From positions 62,001 to 126,000 of the forward strand of contig WHVA01000283.1 of the NCBI GenBank assembly GCA_015179125.1: 64,000 nucleotides of DNA, written 5' to 3'. The stretch is from Gautieria morchelliformis. Taxonomy: Eukaryota; Basidiomycota; Agaricomycetes; Gomphales; Gomphaceae. The translations under genes and the position numbers were made by a program. Shown piece after piece: positions 27,078 through 39,214 of the stretch. Below the pieces are notes generated by a model. It worked only from the letters and a program-made list of their open reading frames with translations, had not been told where the DNA came from and did no database searches. The first letter of the stretch is position 1. Each line of letters opens with the position of its first letter.

Positions 27078-29436
27078 GGTGCGTTCACAGGGTGCACTGA
27101 GCGTAAGTGAAACCCTCTGGATAGTCCCTTGAGGCTGAGTCCATGAGAGTGATCGAGACCAGTCGATTGCTGTCAGCAGTATCTTAGCGATGTGCCAACC
27201 CTGGCTTCGGCCGTCTTCAAGGATAATACTACGTACCTCCCATGTACATAGTTTCTGTTTTCTCGTAGTCTTTCTAAAAATATATTGCGAACTTGAAGCT
27301 TGAAGCTTAAAGTCAGATTTATGAAAAAATGGATGGCAGATCCAGGTTTCAATAATCAATATTTCACTTTCCATACTCAGGTGATGCACCAGCGGCCTGA
27401 CCCAAGGGCTCTGCCAGGCCAAGCCAGGCCGGAACATCAGTTACATCACTAAGTCGGCCAGATATCCGTTAACATTATCGGGAGCGCCCTAAACTGCGCT
27501 ATTAAGCGTGTGATAGGCTGGATGGATGCCCAGGTAACCTGGATATGCTGGGTCATGGATAGGCGGCCTAGTACGCGGTGACTATTTCATAAGCTGAAAT
27601 GAATAATGTCATTTCATATTCCATTTCAGTCCCCGACATGCCTTTTGTGTCCCCTTACTTTACACCTAGTGTCCCTGAGACTCTAATTCTGTCACGCCGC
27701 CATGACATTTCTGTCCCGAGTTTTAGCTGCTGCCCAGCCACTGCATCGAATTCTCTATATGCGTGCTCTTTCTAATCAGTAAAACCAGGAGAGTTCAGCA
27801 TAATTGTCAGATCCTAGGTAAGTGACCCAGTTGGCAAGTAAATTAGCGATTTCTCAAAACTTGGTTCTCAGCGTTTGCAGCACTCTAATTGTGACCAAAA
27901 GAGGTGAGTCGACCCTCGATCCAATCTGCTAAAGAATTTTCGTCGGAAAATCCACGGTAAGCCCTGAATTCCCGGCCATTCCTCCCCTGGCTGCACGTTT
28001 GTCTCTGATGACGCGGCCTTATACAGTAGCTGGCGGCCGTCAAAGCAAGGTACTCGCGTACCCTCCTGTATCATCATCGTAATTGCACAAGGGAATGTGC
28101 TCTCTCATGTTCGAGTCATGTATGACGCGTTGGGTAATACTTTATACTGGAGGCCGTATCTATGCCTGGCAGCTGAGCTTTCAAAATTTGTTGTTGCGCG
28201 ATCAGACACTGTATGAATTCGCTTGGGCCGCAATAAGCAAGCGCACACTCACAACAGTGCTAGCAGCGGTCAAGTTGGAAGATACGCATCGCTTTCCCGA
28301 CCCAAGCATCGAGCTATCTCCTGTCCAGATTCAAGAAGGGCCATTCTTCGAGGTCAGTGACGTTTTATGGGATAAATTTCATCAATTAATGCGCAGTGTT
28401 GTCACAGACACCTTGTGTTAACAATAATCATGTTCAAACAGCCATGGAAACGGCTCCTATCTTACCCCCTGAGCCGCATGTTCATCGGTCACCTTCCCCA
28501 CACGCCTTCTGCTGGGCCACCTGCTCATCTGTTGTCTTCGCTGCCCATCTCTTCTACTGAGCTGCTTACTCCTTCGGTGCCTTCTCCTCTCTCTTCTGCT
28601 ATGCAGCCTCCTCGCTCGCCACCACCTGCTGGGACAGAGATCCTGTCAGAGAATATGCCACAAGACTTCTGTTGCATATCAAAAGGTACAACGGCGAGCT
28701 TCGTGCAACTCCTATGACATCCCTAAGTCAAGAGACCTTAGCAGCTGGCATCGACACACCTTCAGCCTCATCAACCCAATATGTCACCCCTGGCAAGAGA
28801 CCACGACCAAGCGCGAGCACAGTGAACTCGAGGAGGTGTCAAACCCATGGAGCAAGCGACTGCGCACAAGAAAATAATTTTTTATTCATGTATATATACA
28901 TACAAAACATTTATGAGACAGTTGACTGCCTACTCTGACACCCTGTGAGGCTTAATGGTCAAGGTATAGTAATACGCGCGAAGTCGACACGGGCATTGAA
29001 CCCCTGCCGTATGGTATGTCCATATATATTATGTACAACCAGCATAGAGGCTGCAAACATAAAGCACACGTACTCGGTGGTGTTGCTTATCACAGCGAGA
29101 ATAAAAAAATACTTCTGGTCTATCGAACATTTAATCTTGTCTGTGCCACCGTGCACGTCCCACACCAACGGCTAGGAAAGTGTCACGACCTCCTGGTACG
29201 TACAATGGAGGTATCACGGTTTGAACAATTTTCTGAGTATCTACGGGTTCATAGCTTCTAAAAAAGACTTGGTTGGTAGAATTTGAGCTTGTGTGTAGGG
29301 AGCTACTAATACTCTCGACAGTCTGCCCATTCCACAGGACAGACGCGCGATGTCGGCGACCGAAATGGGGTATCAAGCGACATTATTAGGTCGTGCATTT
29401 CATAAGCGCGTCGGGTCACGTGATTGAAGTGCTATT
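27078..29436. other. 2.3-kb stretch upstream of HFM1 with no supported gene
   Basis: In the left duplication unit the esterase start and the HFM1-derived fragment are only about 160 bases apart; here they are 2.3 kb apart. Similarity to the left unit fades near 27,170 and resumes near 29,410, so most of this stretch is either an insertion in the right unit or was lost from the left. It contains open frames such as 28083-28421 (+) and 28540-28890 (+, two overlapping frames, one ending SKRLRTRK), but no domain is recognised. A CACGTG motif at 29417-29422 lies 14 bases before the HFM1 ATG. Confidence 0.5.
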
Positions 29437-32400
29437 ATGGCGTACTCTCATTCTGAAGGACGCTATCCTCAGCAAAGGCACTACTCCCAGAGTGAGCCTA
29501 TAAACCAGGGCTACCATATGGAGCAGATAGAGGAATACGACGATAGAAATCATTTTGTCCCTGACGGTATGTTGCCAGCAATCCCGGGCTTCTTCAACAC
29601 AAGTCATCAACTGGGCGCATCGGCTTATTGCTCACAGTAATTCATACAGCAAATAAATACATTAATAAACAAGCGTACGATCGTGATTATCTTGACGACA
29701 ACGACGACATCGGACAATTCGAGACGGACCCGGCGGAAATACTGGGATCAAGCTATGGACATTCACCACAATATCAGTACCACGACAATCGATCCTACAC
29801 CCATTCATATCCTTCCACGGCCCACTCACAGCGTTTAAATGCTAATGTACCTCCTGCCGGTGCGCATATATTCAGTTTAAATTTTATCCCTGTGACTAAC
29901 ATCCACGGGCTCATCTATGCCAGCCTTCGGACCCCCGCAGCTTCCTTCAAATACATCCCCCCTTGTTTCTCCATCCCCCGCACCTCGAGGACGAGGCGCC
30001 AATCCCCGTAACTCGCATGGCATCCAACTCAAGCCGGTCTCAGTGCTTCGTGAGTCCTTGTGAAACTCCAGAAATATGTGCATTAGATTTCATTATGACT
30101 TTAATTAGCAGACATCTATCGCAGCTTCTTCAAGTTTGGGGTTTTCAACGCCATACAATCGCAGTGCTATGACATTGTATAGTTCCTTAACCCTGAGATA
30201 TGTCTGATTCGAGACTCATCGAGTTTTTTTAGATGATGAATACTCCAGGAAACACGGTAGGATACGACCTGTGCACTCGCTTTGCTTTTAGTCTCAATAC
30301 AGCGACTCTAGGTCATCAGCGGTAGGTCTCGCACATCATATCGCTAGGTGTGATGCTTACCGTTTTCAGCGCCAACGGGCAGCGGCAAAACTGTACTCTT
30401 TGAGCTGGCTTTGATCCGCATGCTCATGGGCCGAAACAGCCATGACATTAAATGTGTTTATATGGCTCCAACAAAGGTATGGATAAAGAGCCCAATGAAC
30501 ATGGCTGTTTTTGAGTCTATTATTTGGTGTGCTATCCAAAGGCTCTCTGCTCAGAACGCTATAGAGATTGGTCGGCGAAACTTGACCCTATTGGGATCAA
30601 ATGTTTGGCTGTTCATTCACTTTCTCTTCTTCTGTTATTCTGAGCTATTGCAGGCTGTGAGCTTACAGGTGACACCGTTGGATATGGTCGGGACGCATTA
30701 CGGGATGCTAAAACGTCCACTGTCCTGTGAGTCCCGTAAAATGCTCGTCGTATGGTGCACCACGACCAAGCGGGCACGATTTATATTGATGAGATTTGGA
30801 TAGTATCACGACTGTGAGAAACCCCACGATTCCCAGAACGTTTGGGGCTCATGTTTTTTTTCTAGCCGGAGAAGTTTGATTCCCTCAGTCGAAATTGGTC
30901 TGTTGAATAAATTTGCAAGGTACCGGATGTTCTCATCTCATAGATATACCAGGCGAGACCACGGCGACATTCTTTCTCGCACACAACTTTTTTTGATAGA
31001 TGAAGTGCGTTTCTCGATCATGTTATGGTCGAAACATTACTTTAATACCATCTATAGGTGCACATTCTAAATGAAACCCGCGGATCCACACTCGAAGTCG
31101 TGGCAAGCAGAATGAAAACTCGAGGCACGTCTGTACGCTTTGTTCTTGTCTCTGCGACTGTTCCCAACATAGACGACATTGCCGCATGGATTGGAAATGG
31201 CACTTCCGGAGGGCCTGCAACAGTCTTCGAGGTATGCTCAGATATATTGGCTAATGCTTTCTTTCGCCAAATTTATTCCAACCTCCTCTTTTAGTTTGGG
31301 GAAGAATTTAGGCCTTGCAGACTAACCCGAGTCGTTTACGGTTATCCACGAAAAAATCAAAATGACTTCTGCTTCAGCCGAACGCTTGACTATAAGCTCC
31401 TTCCGCTATTGCAACAGCATGCTGAGAACAAACCTGTTCTCATATTCTGCGCGACTCGTAAAGGTATGAGAACATTTTCTGCCCTAAGCATGCTAATCAA
31501 ACATTCGGAACATTTGAAATATCAGGAGTGGTGGGTACAGCGGAAGTTTTGATGAAAGAATATCAGAAACTGGCGGAAGGGAAACAAACGGTCCCTTGGA
31601 CGAGACCCAGGAAGTCAGTCTCCATTCTACAGTCTTCCTGTTTGAAATCTCGAGACGGCTTTCATTCTTAGAATAGAGGCGGTCTTTCATGACAGCCAAT
31701 TGCAAGGTAAACTGGGGCAACGCTCACAAAGCCCAACTCGCATATTGATTGATATCTTAGTGCTCGCTACTGTTGGTCTTGGCGTGCATCACGCAGGACT
31801 CACTATGGATGATCGCCGTGTGACCGAAGAACTTTTCATCAAAAAAGTCATTCGTGTAGTAGTCGCAACCTCGGTAAGCCTTTTCCTTTCACTTCTCGTA
31901 AATGATCGATCCAACATTGGGCGCTATGGAGACCTTGGCGGTGGGGGTGAACTTGCGTGAGTCGGTGACATTTATACGTGGATGGTTGCTCTGATGTGGA
32001 TGTCTAGCGGCACATACCGTGGTAATCAAGGGTGTGACAATGTGGCAAAATGGAGGGTGGCAAGAGTATTCCGACCTGGATTTTATACAAATGATTGGAA
32101 GGGCGGTATGTATATTCCTTGTTTGCTCGAAGATACCGTTGATTTTGCATCATAAGGGTCGTCCTCAGTTTGGTGGGCGATGAGGCCTTACTACCACGCT
32201 CTACTCATTTTCTGACATAATATCATAAGACAAGGAAGGTATCGCAGTCATTCTCTGCGATACCGAACAGGAGCGCAAGTATAAGGCGCTAGTATCAGGC
32301 ACAACCCTCCTCGAGAGTTCTCTGCATGTTAATCTCCCGGAGCATTTAAACTCGGAAATCGGTCTAGGGACCATTACAGACCTTAATACAGCCCAAGGTG

Positions 32401-35400
32401 ACTTGTTCCCGTGTTATCAGGCAATATTAAACCTCAAGTTTGGCCTAGAGTGGCTACGTAATTCGTTCCTGTTTCAGCGGATTCAGAAGAACCCCGGCCA
32501 TTATGCTCTGGACAAGACTTCTGACCAAACATGGCAAGCTCGGCTGGACGCTCTCGTAGAATCATCGATCTGTGATCTTCAAAAGAACGACCTCGTGACC
32601 GGTAACGAGGGGGGCGATCATTTCACGTCCACAGAATACGGCGACATAATGAGCAAAGTGAGACTGTTATTCTGGACGTACACGTCGCCGCTCACGCTGT
32701 CTTGAACAGTTCTATATTCGCCTTTCAACGGTCCGTAGCGTCATTTGTGCAGATGGAAGTTGTTTATCATTCCTGTCAATAATGCAGATGAAATCGATCC
32801 TCAAGCTATCCAATAAATCTACCATCCGGGATCTTGTGAGCTCAGCTCCTTGATTTTGTCCGATGCTTGTTCTCACGCATTGTTTGATGCAGCTCGAATT
32901 GATCTCATCTGCTGAAGAGTCAGCTCATATACTTCTCATTCCAATTCAATTTGATTCTTTTTCTTTATAGAATGAGTGATGTACGCCTTCGCGCAGGAGA
33001 GAAACAGGTAAGGTGTACAATTACACAAGAAGCTTTCTTTCTCAGCTAGTTTATGGAAGGTTTATAAGAAAATGTCGGACCACAACGACATCCGGTACCG
33101 GGTCAAGGTAGAAAAGGCCGCCGACAAGGTTTTCATAATTATGCAGGTGGAACCTCCGGCATCTTGTCCTACGGTGACATTCTTACCTCGGATCATAGGC
33201 AATGCTGGGTGGGATCTCTCTCAACTCGCCAGAGTACAAGACGGCGGACAGTCAACCATACCTAGACGCATTAGCGATTTTCAAACATGCAGCTCGCATT
33301 GCTCGAAGCAAGTTCCACAACCCCTTTCATGTCACGACGAGAGGACTAACCATATACTGATAGCAATTGCAGAAGTCGCAATTGTCAAAAAATCAGGCGC
33401 AGTTCTCAAGTATGGCATGGAACTGTAAGTTCAGTCAAGTATAAGGAATTCCCACTCAATATGGCCATAATCAGTCTTCGAAGCCTAACGGCCAAGGCCT
33501 GGGAGGACAGACCAATAGTTCTGAGGCAGATCGAGCAGATAGGCGAGAAAAGCATCAAGGTGATATCCTCACCTCCATCCTGATGTGCTTCATTGACACG
33601 GTATGGCAGGTATTGGCTCAGAACGGCATTGCGACCCTTGGGGCCCTTCGAGAAACGAAACCTGCACGTATTGAATTGGTAAGCAAGTGATGCTTGGTCC
33701 TTGTGGCTTGTCGGGAATGGGAGGTTTTCCAGCTTCTCAACCGACGTGCGCCATTTGGTGATGCAGTCGTGGCTGCTGCGCGTCGACTACCGCAATATAG
33801 CCTCAAGGTCACCGAAGTCTCTACCACTACGTTCGGAGGGGATAAACCTGTTGCCATCGAGTTGAGCATTGAATGTGGCCTTATTGGTGCTCCGGAGGCA
33901 AAGTCTACTAAAGGCAAGGAGCGTAAACAAGCCTCTCTGGGAATGACAGCTATTTTGACCCTGACATCCGACAACAACCTTGTGGATTTTCGCCGTATTT
34001 CGCACGTCACTACCTTCGCTCGCTGGGAATCCCGCTTATGCCAATATCTGTAGCACAAGGTCACTACAGGAAACCAAGTCCTTCTTGGTCACGGTTAATC
34101 TGACAAAGCCAAGCCAATCTGTTTCAACGCGCATAAGTGCCGTGCGTATCCCTGCCGCCGCATAAAAAAAAACATAAGCTTAGCTCAACTCACGGTGCAG
34201 GATAACTATGCTGGACTAACCGTGACAGAGACCTATCGACCTTCCGTCTCCCCTCAGGATTACCCTACGCTAGACACAAGGCCTGCAACCTACGATGTCG
34301 TAAGAGTAATACCCTGTTCTGTAAATTATTTGTCAACGTAAAACGTGATTAGGATGCCGTTCTGGCTGGCCTCGAAAATGATCCAACGTTTTGGGATGTC
34401 TTGGAAGATGATGCATCTATGGACGAGGCGACAAGTAAGTACCAGGAGACCCGACTGCATGCTTATCGCTCGCTTCTGATGTCACAGAGGCCACGGTTGA
34501 TACTATCCAAATGGCTACCGACACCACCCTGAAGCCTAAGGTGACAGCAAAGATTCCAAGCAGTTTGAACAAGCGGTCTAAAGCTGAAGTATCTTCGGAA
34601 TACCTCAAGCTACCCAATGGCAAATATGCGTCAGATTGATCGATCTTATGCGTCCAGTCTTCAAGTGCTAACGCCTACCAACATATTAGGTGTAATCACA
34701 CCTGCAAGAGGAAGAATCAATGTCGACATCTTTGGTACTCCTCTACGTCACTATCTCTAACATCGCGCTAAGGTAAATAATGATGTAGTTGCCGTGATGG
34801 TCTTCCGAATCCTCCAAAGAAACCTGCCTTTGTTACGCCATCGGAGCAGTCGAATACTTCAAAAAAGCCTCCTGCATCGATGTCTGATGGTGGTCTCAGG
34901 CACCTCGAAGCGCTTCATCACAAATCTGGAGGACTAGAGCTGCCTCATGGTCGCCGTCTTAAGCTTGACTCTGGCCGCTCAGCTGCATCTACACAGCCCA
35001 AGAAGCTAGCTGGAAACACGCGAGGAAATTTCAAAGCTCCACTTAACAATGAGAACATGGATAATGAAGGGGACGACCTCCCAGATCCCCATGAAATTCT
35101 TCAATCAGTTTCGAAGACGCGTCCAAGACAAGTGATCGACTGCTTGTCTGATTCGGATACATCTATGGCTTCTGGTTTTTCCAACAAGAAAGAACCCCTG
35201 AATTCAATCCTAGGTAGGTTGGAACCTGAGCAGTCTCCCATTGGTAAGCAGGTGCTGTCGACGAGCCCTGTGAAATCAACCCGGCGATCGAGAGCGGCGG
35301 CCTTCCCTGGCCCTGGTTCACCATCCCCAGCAGCTAAACGCCAACGATTCTCCACGTCTCAGTCAAAACCTGGAGTTACCAAGGTCTTTGCTGCGGAACG

Positions 35401-35854
35401 CGATCCAACAACCTCTCACGAACAAGGCTTTGACGCAACAGTAACTACAGAAGCTATAGCTCAACAAGTCAAGCTTCCTCTTTTTCTTGAAGACACCCCC
35501 AGCAGCGACAGATCAGACGCTTATAGAGGGGGATACGAATATGACGAGAATTTCACATCGTACCTCGATGCATTCGATGTGCAGCCCTCAACGACGATGT
35601 CTACGTCTTCTCTCGAAGGGAGAAGGGAGGCACCCGGAAAACGCTTTGACTCTCCCAACATTAATAACTTAGAAGGATCTTCATCACTGCGCTTCATGGA
35701 CGAGGATACAATACCGGTGCCGGATAACGTTCAGATTGGCGGAGAAGTCGAGTCGAGCGTGGAGCAAGATGAATATGGCAAGGCAGTCGAGGAATTCTGG
35801 GAATGGCTCTACAGTGGGGCGGTCGAGATAACGGGACGGCAACCAGACGCGTAA
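29437..35854 (+). CDS. HFM1: Meiotic DNA helicase HFM1/MER3 (Ski2-like, with Sec63-type domain)
   Basis: HFM1/MER3 unwinds DNA 3' to 5' and stabilises crossover intermediates in meiosis I. The N-terminal exons (MAYSHSEGRYPQQ..., low complexity) end near 30,040. Then comes the family's entry helix DIYRSFFKFGVFNAIQSQC (30,115). Helicase motif I is SAPTGSGKT (30,379), followed by TPEKFDSL-like residues after motif Ia, and motif II is DE-VH. The DEVH box is split by an intron (about 31,005-31,058). Motif III is SATVPNIDDIAAWIG, the second RecA domain has PVLIFCATRKG, and VGLGVHHAGL and VVVATS mark later motifs. The winged-helix and Sec63-like part follows (GKQ-VYKKMSD near 33,050, FSDVRLRAGEKQ near 32,970). 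The last exon 34880-35854 is a disordered Ser/Lys-rich tail. At least 20 introns are present and several joins are approximate. A meiotic role implies sexual reproduction. Confidence 0.9.
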
Positions 35855-35913
35855 CCACGCATGCCTCCGATGCCTGTCTGTAGCGAACATAATTGAACAC
35901 TAAAATTTGTAAT

Positions 35914-37385
35914 TCATGACAGATGTATATTTTGTGTTTGTTGTGCATCATCCTGTTCTGCCTCTGGGTACACTGATAAGGCTGCCTCGAACCTCGAGTC
36001 CCACGCAACAGGCGTCGCAGGACTAATGATTTCCCATCCGGAGAGGTCACCCTTCCACCGCAACTCTTTCGTCATCCTCTCTGTTCGCAGCTCAACCTCG
36101 GTGGGGGGCGGGTAGTTTCTCTCGTCCTTTGTGGGCTCACGTTCACCACGGGCAAGCTGACGTGCTGTAATGATCTTTGGCTGCAGGGCCTCATAATATG
36201 TCTTTCGTGATTTCTCGATATCCGATGGAAGGGATGTTGACCTATAGAACGACTCCACCTGGTGATCAAAGGACAGGTCAGAAGAAGCCAAGGTTTCGAC
36301 GTGCTCATCATATGAGGAAGGTCCTCGAATGGGCCTAGGGGAGCTAGTAATGAGACGGTAGGCTGCATCGGCGCCCTCGCGTACTTTATGCCGTTGATTG
36401 AAAAAGTCCCAAATCATTCGTGGAACAAGCGAGAAGCCCACGAGGTTTGTGAAGGGGACGAGAAGAATGGGTGGATACGTAGGAATTGTAGAAGGTGGGA
36501 TGTCTATTTGGGGATTCACAGTCGTAGGGCCTGATGCAGAGGCAGAGGTTTTGGGAGGTGCCTTGAGCTGAGGAGGGAAATAAAATGGGGAGCGTTGGAT
36601 AGTTTGGGGAAGTGGGTCAGGGTCCGCTGAGCCTTGGTCCAGCCCTGAGTTCGCGTCTACGGTATCCACTTCATCGAAGACACCGTCAAACTCCAACTCT
36701 CGTGATAGCAGTTCTTCTTTGTCAACTTTATACGGAGGCTCACTCCAACCTCGCTTTAAGCCATGCATAAATTCCTTGAAGGTGTGACGTCCGACAATGA
36801 TGATGCCGCCTTCGAGTTCGCGTTTTCTTCGTTCAGCTGGCTGCTGACCAGGTAACGGAATGACAGTTGTCGGGCGTGGAGGGTCAAGGCCCAGCTCGAT
36901 CCGCCTTCGTGACTTGATTTCATCGGCGACGATGTCAGCCAGGCTACCATGGCGCTTGCCATTTATCATGTCATAATCAACGGCAGCGGCGACCAGAATG
37001 GGCTATGGGGTCTCACTAGTCAGCCAAGAGTGGAAAGAAGAGCGGTCATTGGGTGACGGACCTTGACATACTTGCGAAAGAACTTCATGCTTCTGTCGGC
37101 ATCCTCGTCTCCAGGGTACTTGGATCCGTAAACAGTGACCTTTCTAGGGAAACCCAGAGATGAGAGTGGATGCTCTGAGAGATGCTGGACCTTGTCAACA
37201 TAGTGGTCACGAATTTGCTTGCATTTTCTGCGATCGTACGCATACAAGGCGGTAACAGCAGCAGTCGTGGAGAGGAAGATGAGCCAGTTGCGGGAAGGGA
37301 GCTTTGGACGCTTCCTGAGCCATGATGGGGGAATGCCTGTGTACTGCAGAAAGGAGGGTGAGCTGCCCTCGGGTGGTGTGCTCAT
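35914..37385 (-). CDS. TIM54: Mitochondrial inner-membrane translocase subunit Tim54
   Basis: TIM54 is a component of the TIM22 carrier translocase and, in yeast, also helps assemble the Yme1 protease. The N-terminal exon (MSTPPEGSSPSFLQ at 37385) has one membrane segment, NWLIFLSTTAAVTALYAY, preceded by the conserved GIPPSWLRKRPKLPS. It continues with FPRKVTVYGSKYPGDEDADRSMKFFRKYVK. An intron at about 37,005-37,065 joins this to PILVAAAVDYDMINGKRHGSLADIV. The rest is one long exon of about 350 codons, with WSEPPYKVDKEE, a Pro-rich insert, PILLVPFTNLVGF and the C-terminal block GDLSGWEIISPATPVAWDSRF. The total is about 470 residues, close to the yeast protein. Convergent with HFM1 (59 bases between stops) and divergent from the HYPK-like gene (71 bases between starts). 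Confidence 0.92.
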
Positions 37386-37456
37386 CTAAGATTTTCAGAC
37401 TGTAGCGCCGGTTGGTTGCAAGCAACTCCGCTACTGTAGCCCGTGCGTGGCAAGCT
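37386..37456. promoter_or_regulatory. 71-base bidirectional promoter, TIM54 / HYPK-like gene
   Basis: The two start codons (37385 minus, 37457 plus) are 71 bases apart, so the two genes must share a very small promoter region. No TATA box is visible. Confidence 0.5.
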
Positions 37457-37849
37457 ATGGCAAACGTAACTCGGCCGAATGGTCGACCAGAACCAGAAGT
37501 TATAATGAATGTGAGCCTTTCGCTTTACTATCAGAACCATCCTCAATACCACCGCAGTTTGGCGACGGGTTTGCGTACTCGAAACAGCGGATGGATGATG
37601 CGTTCAGGAACTCTGGTATCTTCGACAAACCTCCACCAAAACCAGCGAAAGAAGTCCACCCTGTCAAGAAAGATGATGTCGATCTTATTGTGAGCATTTG
37701 GAATGCGATACTTTCCTGTGGCCTGAGTCTGTCTCTCACGGACACAGGTGAACGAACTCGAAATACCGCGACAGCAAGCCGAAAGAGCACTCGTTGCAGC
37801 CAAAGGGGACACGTTGAAAGCTCTTCAAGCTTTAGTGTCTGCTGAATAG
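37457..37849 (+). CDS. HYPK-like protein with C-terminal UBA domain (NatA-associated)
   Basis: A small protein of about 97 residues from three exons. Exon 1 begins MANVTRPNGRPEPEVIMN, intron 1 spans 37,506-37,556, and exon 2 reads FGDGFAYSKQRMDDAFRNSG to KKDDVDLI. Intron 2 ends at 37,748, and exon 3 encodes VNELEIPRQQAERALVAAKG followed by DTLKALQALVSAE with TAG at 37847-37849. The DDVDLIVNELEI...AERAL...GD...AL pattern is that of the HYPK UBA-like domain. In animals and filamentous fungi HYPK binds and regulates the ribosome-bound NatA N-terminal acetyltransferase. Splicing is in frame at both joins, which supports the model. Identification rests on the UBA part because the rest is disordered. 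Confidence 0.75.
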
Positions 37850-38051
37850 AATGGGGTATGCTTACCGCACATTCGGGCATTCTGGCATAAGAGGCCTAGA
37901 AAAGACCAAGATAAATGGGGTTGATTGATTGACCACAGTCGGGTCAAGGTTAACATAAGATTTACACAGCAGTGGATATAATGGGAAGTAGCGGGGACAG
38001 TATACAACGTCAACGAAAAGCTGGCCAACATATACACGGGAACACACTGTT

Positions 38052-38547
38052 CTACTTCCTCTTTGTCTTTCCCATACCGTTTACATTGGGAGGTGGTGCG
38101 AAGTTCTTCGCTCGGCGAAACAGGAGGACGTGGGGTTCTGGAGCTGTGGCGGGTAAGAGACGCATTCAGTCGGCAAGGAATACGCAGCCACGTAGCAATA
38201 AGAGCTCACCATGTACTTCGTAGTGTTCCCAGCCTAGACTTTGGGTAATTCCGATACCACGCCATTCATCCTCTCTGAGTAACCGCAGCAGCTCTGGACG
38301 CTGGGGGTCTTCAAAGAAAGATTTTGGAATCATCCTGAGCAGTGGCTTTGGCAGCATAACGTGTCGATATTCGTACACGTCGTCTGAGTACCGGTCCGAG
38401 TATTGTATTCTGACGTGAGGGGCAGTTTTAGTAGCTTCAACATGGATGCGCTATACTGACTGACTTATCAATGCACTCTTCCCATGTGAGAGCCTTAGGC
38501 TTTGTCTGCTTGGGCTTGACTTGGTTCGCATCAGTCGCGTTGGGCAT
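38052..38547 (-). CDS. CKS1: Cyclin-dependent kinase regulatory subunit
   Basis: The CKS/Suc1 family small subunit docks on Cdc28/Cdk1 and binds phosphorylated threonines. The first exon encodes [20 protein letters not shown] and continues TWEECID. The second starts [20 protein letters not shown] and continues with [34 protein letters not shown]. The final exon gives [15 protein letters not shown] and a short tail ending KTKRK, with TAG at 38052. All hallmark residues of the phosphate-binding and Cdk-binding faces (YSDRY, HVML, W/HYE) are present. Introns lie at about 38,410-38,475 and 38,140-38,210. The N-terminal extension before WEECID is longer than in animals, as is usual in fungi. Confidence 0.94.
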
Positions 38548-39214
38548 GTTAGATACGTATGACTATCGACTGGCGACAGTGGTGTAGTTCAGAAAGTGGC
38601 AGACGGCAACTTTCGGTTGCGCGCTAGGTCACACGATGTCACAGATAAGTTGTTTATTGTTTTCAGAACTACAAATTACATAATCTAACGATCACGACCT
38701 GGAAAGCAAAAATGAGCTTCACGATACTTTGAGCGCAGATTCCAGACATGAACAGAGCCTTGTACGAGCCTCAGACTCGCCTTAAAATTCCCCAACCACA
38801 CCCAACCAGACAAGCCAACACTGAGGGTGGCTAGAACAGCTTCTGCAAGAGAAGTGGGGTGTGTGGCGGTTTACCAGATGGATCATCCCCGGCTCGAAGA
38901 AAGGGAAAAGAAAAACAAAGAGAGCCACTAAATACTCACGTCACAAGCCGTGTAAGGCAGGATTGGATGTAGATTGGCACCAGGTGATCCTGCGTCATGG
39001 CCCCTCGACCAGAGGGAAGAGCATCAGCAAAGACTGTTTTATGTGCAAACAGGATTGTTCTCCGACAGTTGTCTGGACCGCAAGACAATGATTTCTGCGC
39101 TTGACAGCGAACAGGTCGTCTCGCGGTAATTGGCCGTCGTGGTTTATCAGAAGAAAACTTCCCGCATCAAATCTGATTATATAACTTATCGGAGTTTGAA
39201 AATGCCCTTTGGGC
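38548..39214. other. Divergent intergenic region, no gene seen
   Basis: About 670 bases between the starts of CKS1 (-) and the probable MRP51 (+). Small frames such as 38861-39091 are present without recognisable features. It should contain both promoters. Confidence 0.5.

Noticed and set aside
28083-28890. Open frames upstream of HFM1 as a gene
   Set aside because: Three overlapping frames with stop codons and no domain; splicing could not be resolved to one protein.
28930-29010. Possible tRNA around TTGAACCCC
   Set aside because: The stems do not pair properly and the promoter boxes are absent.
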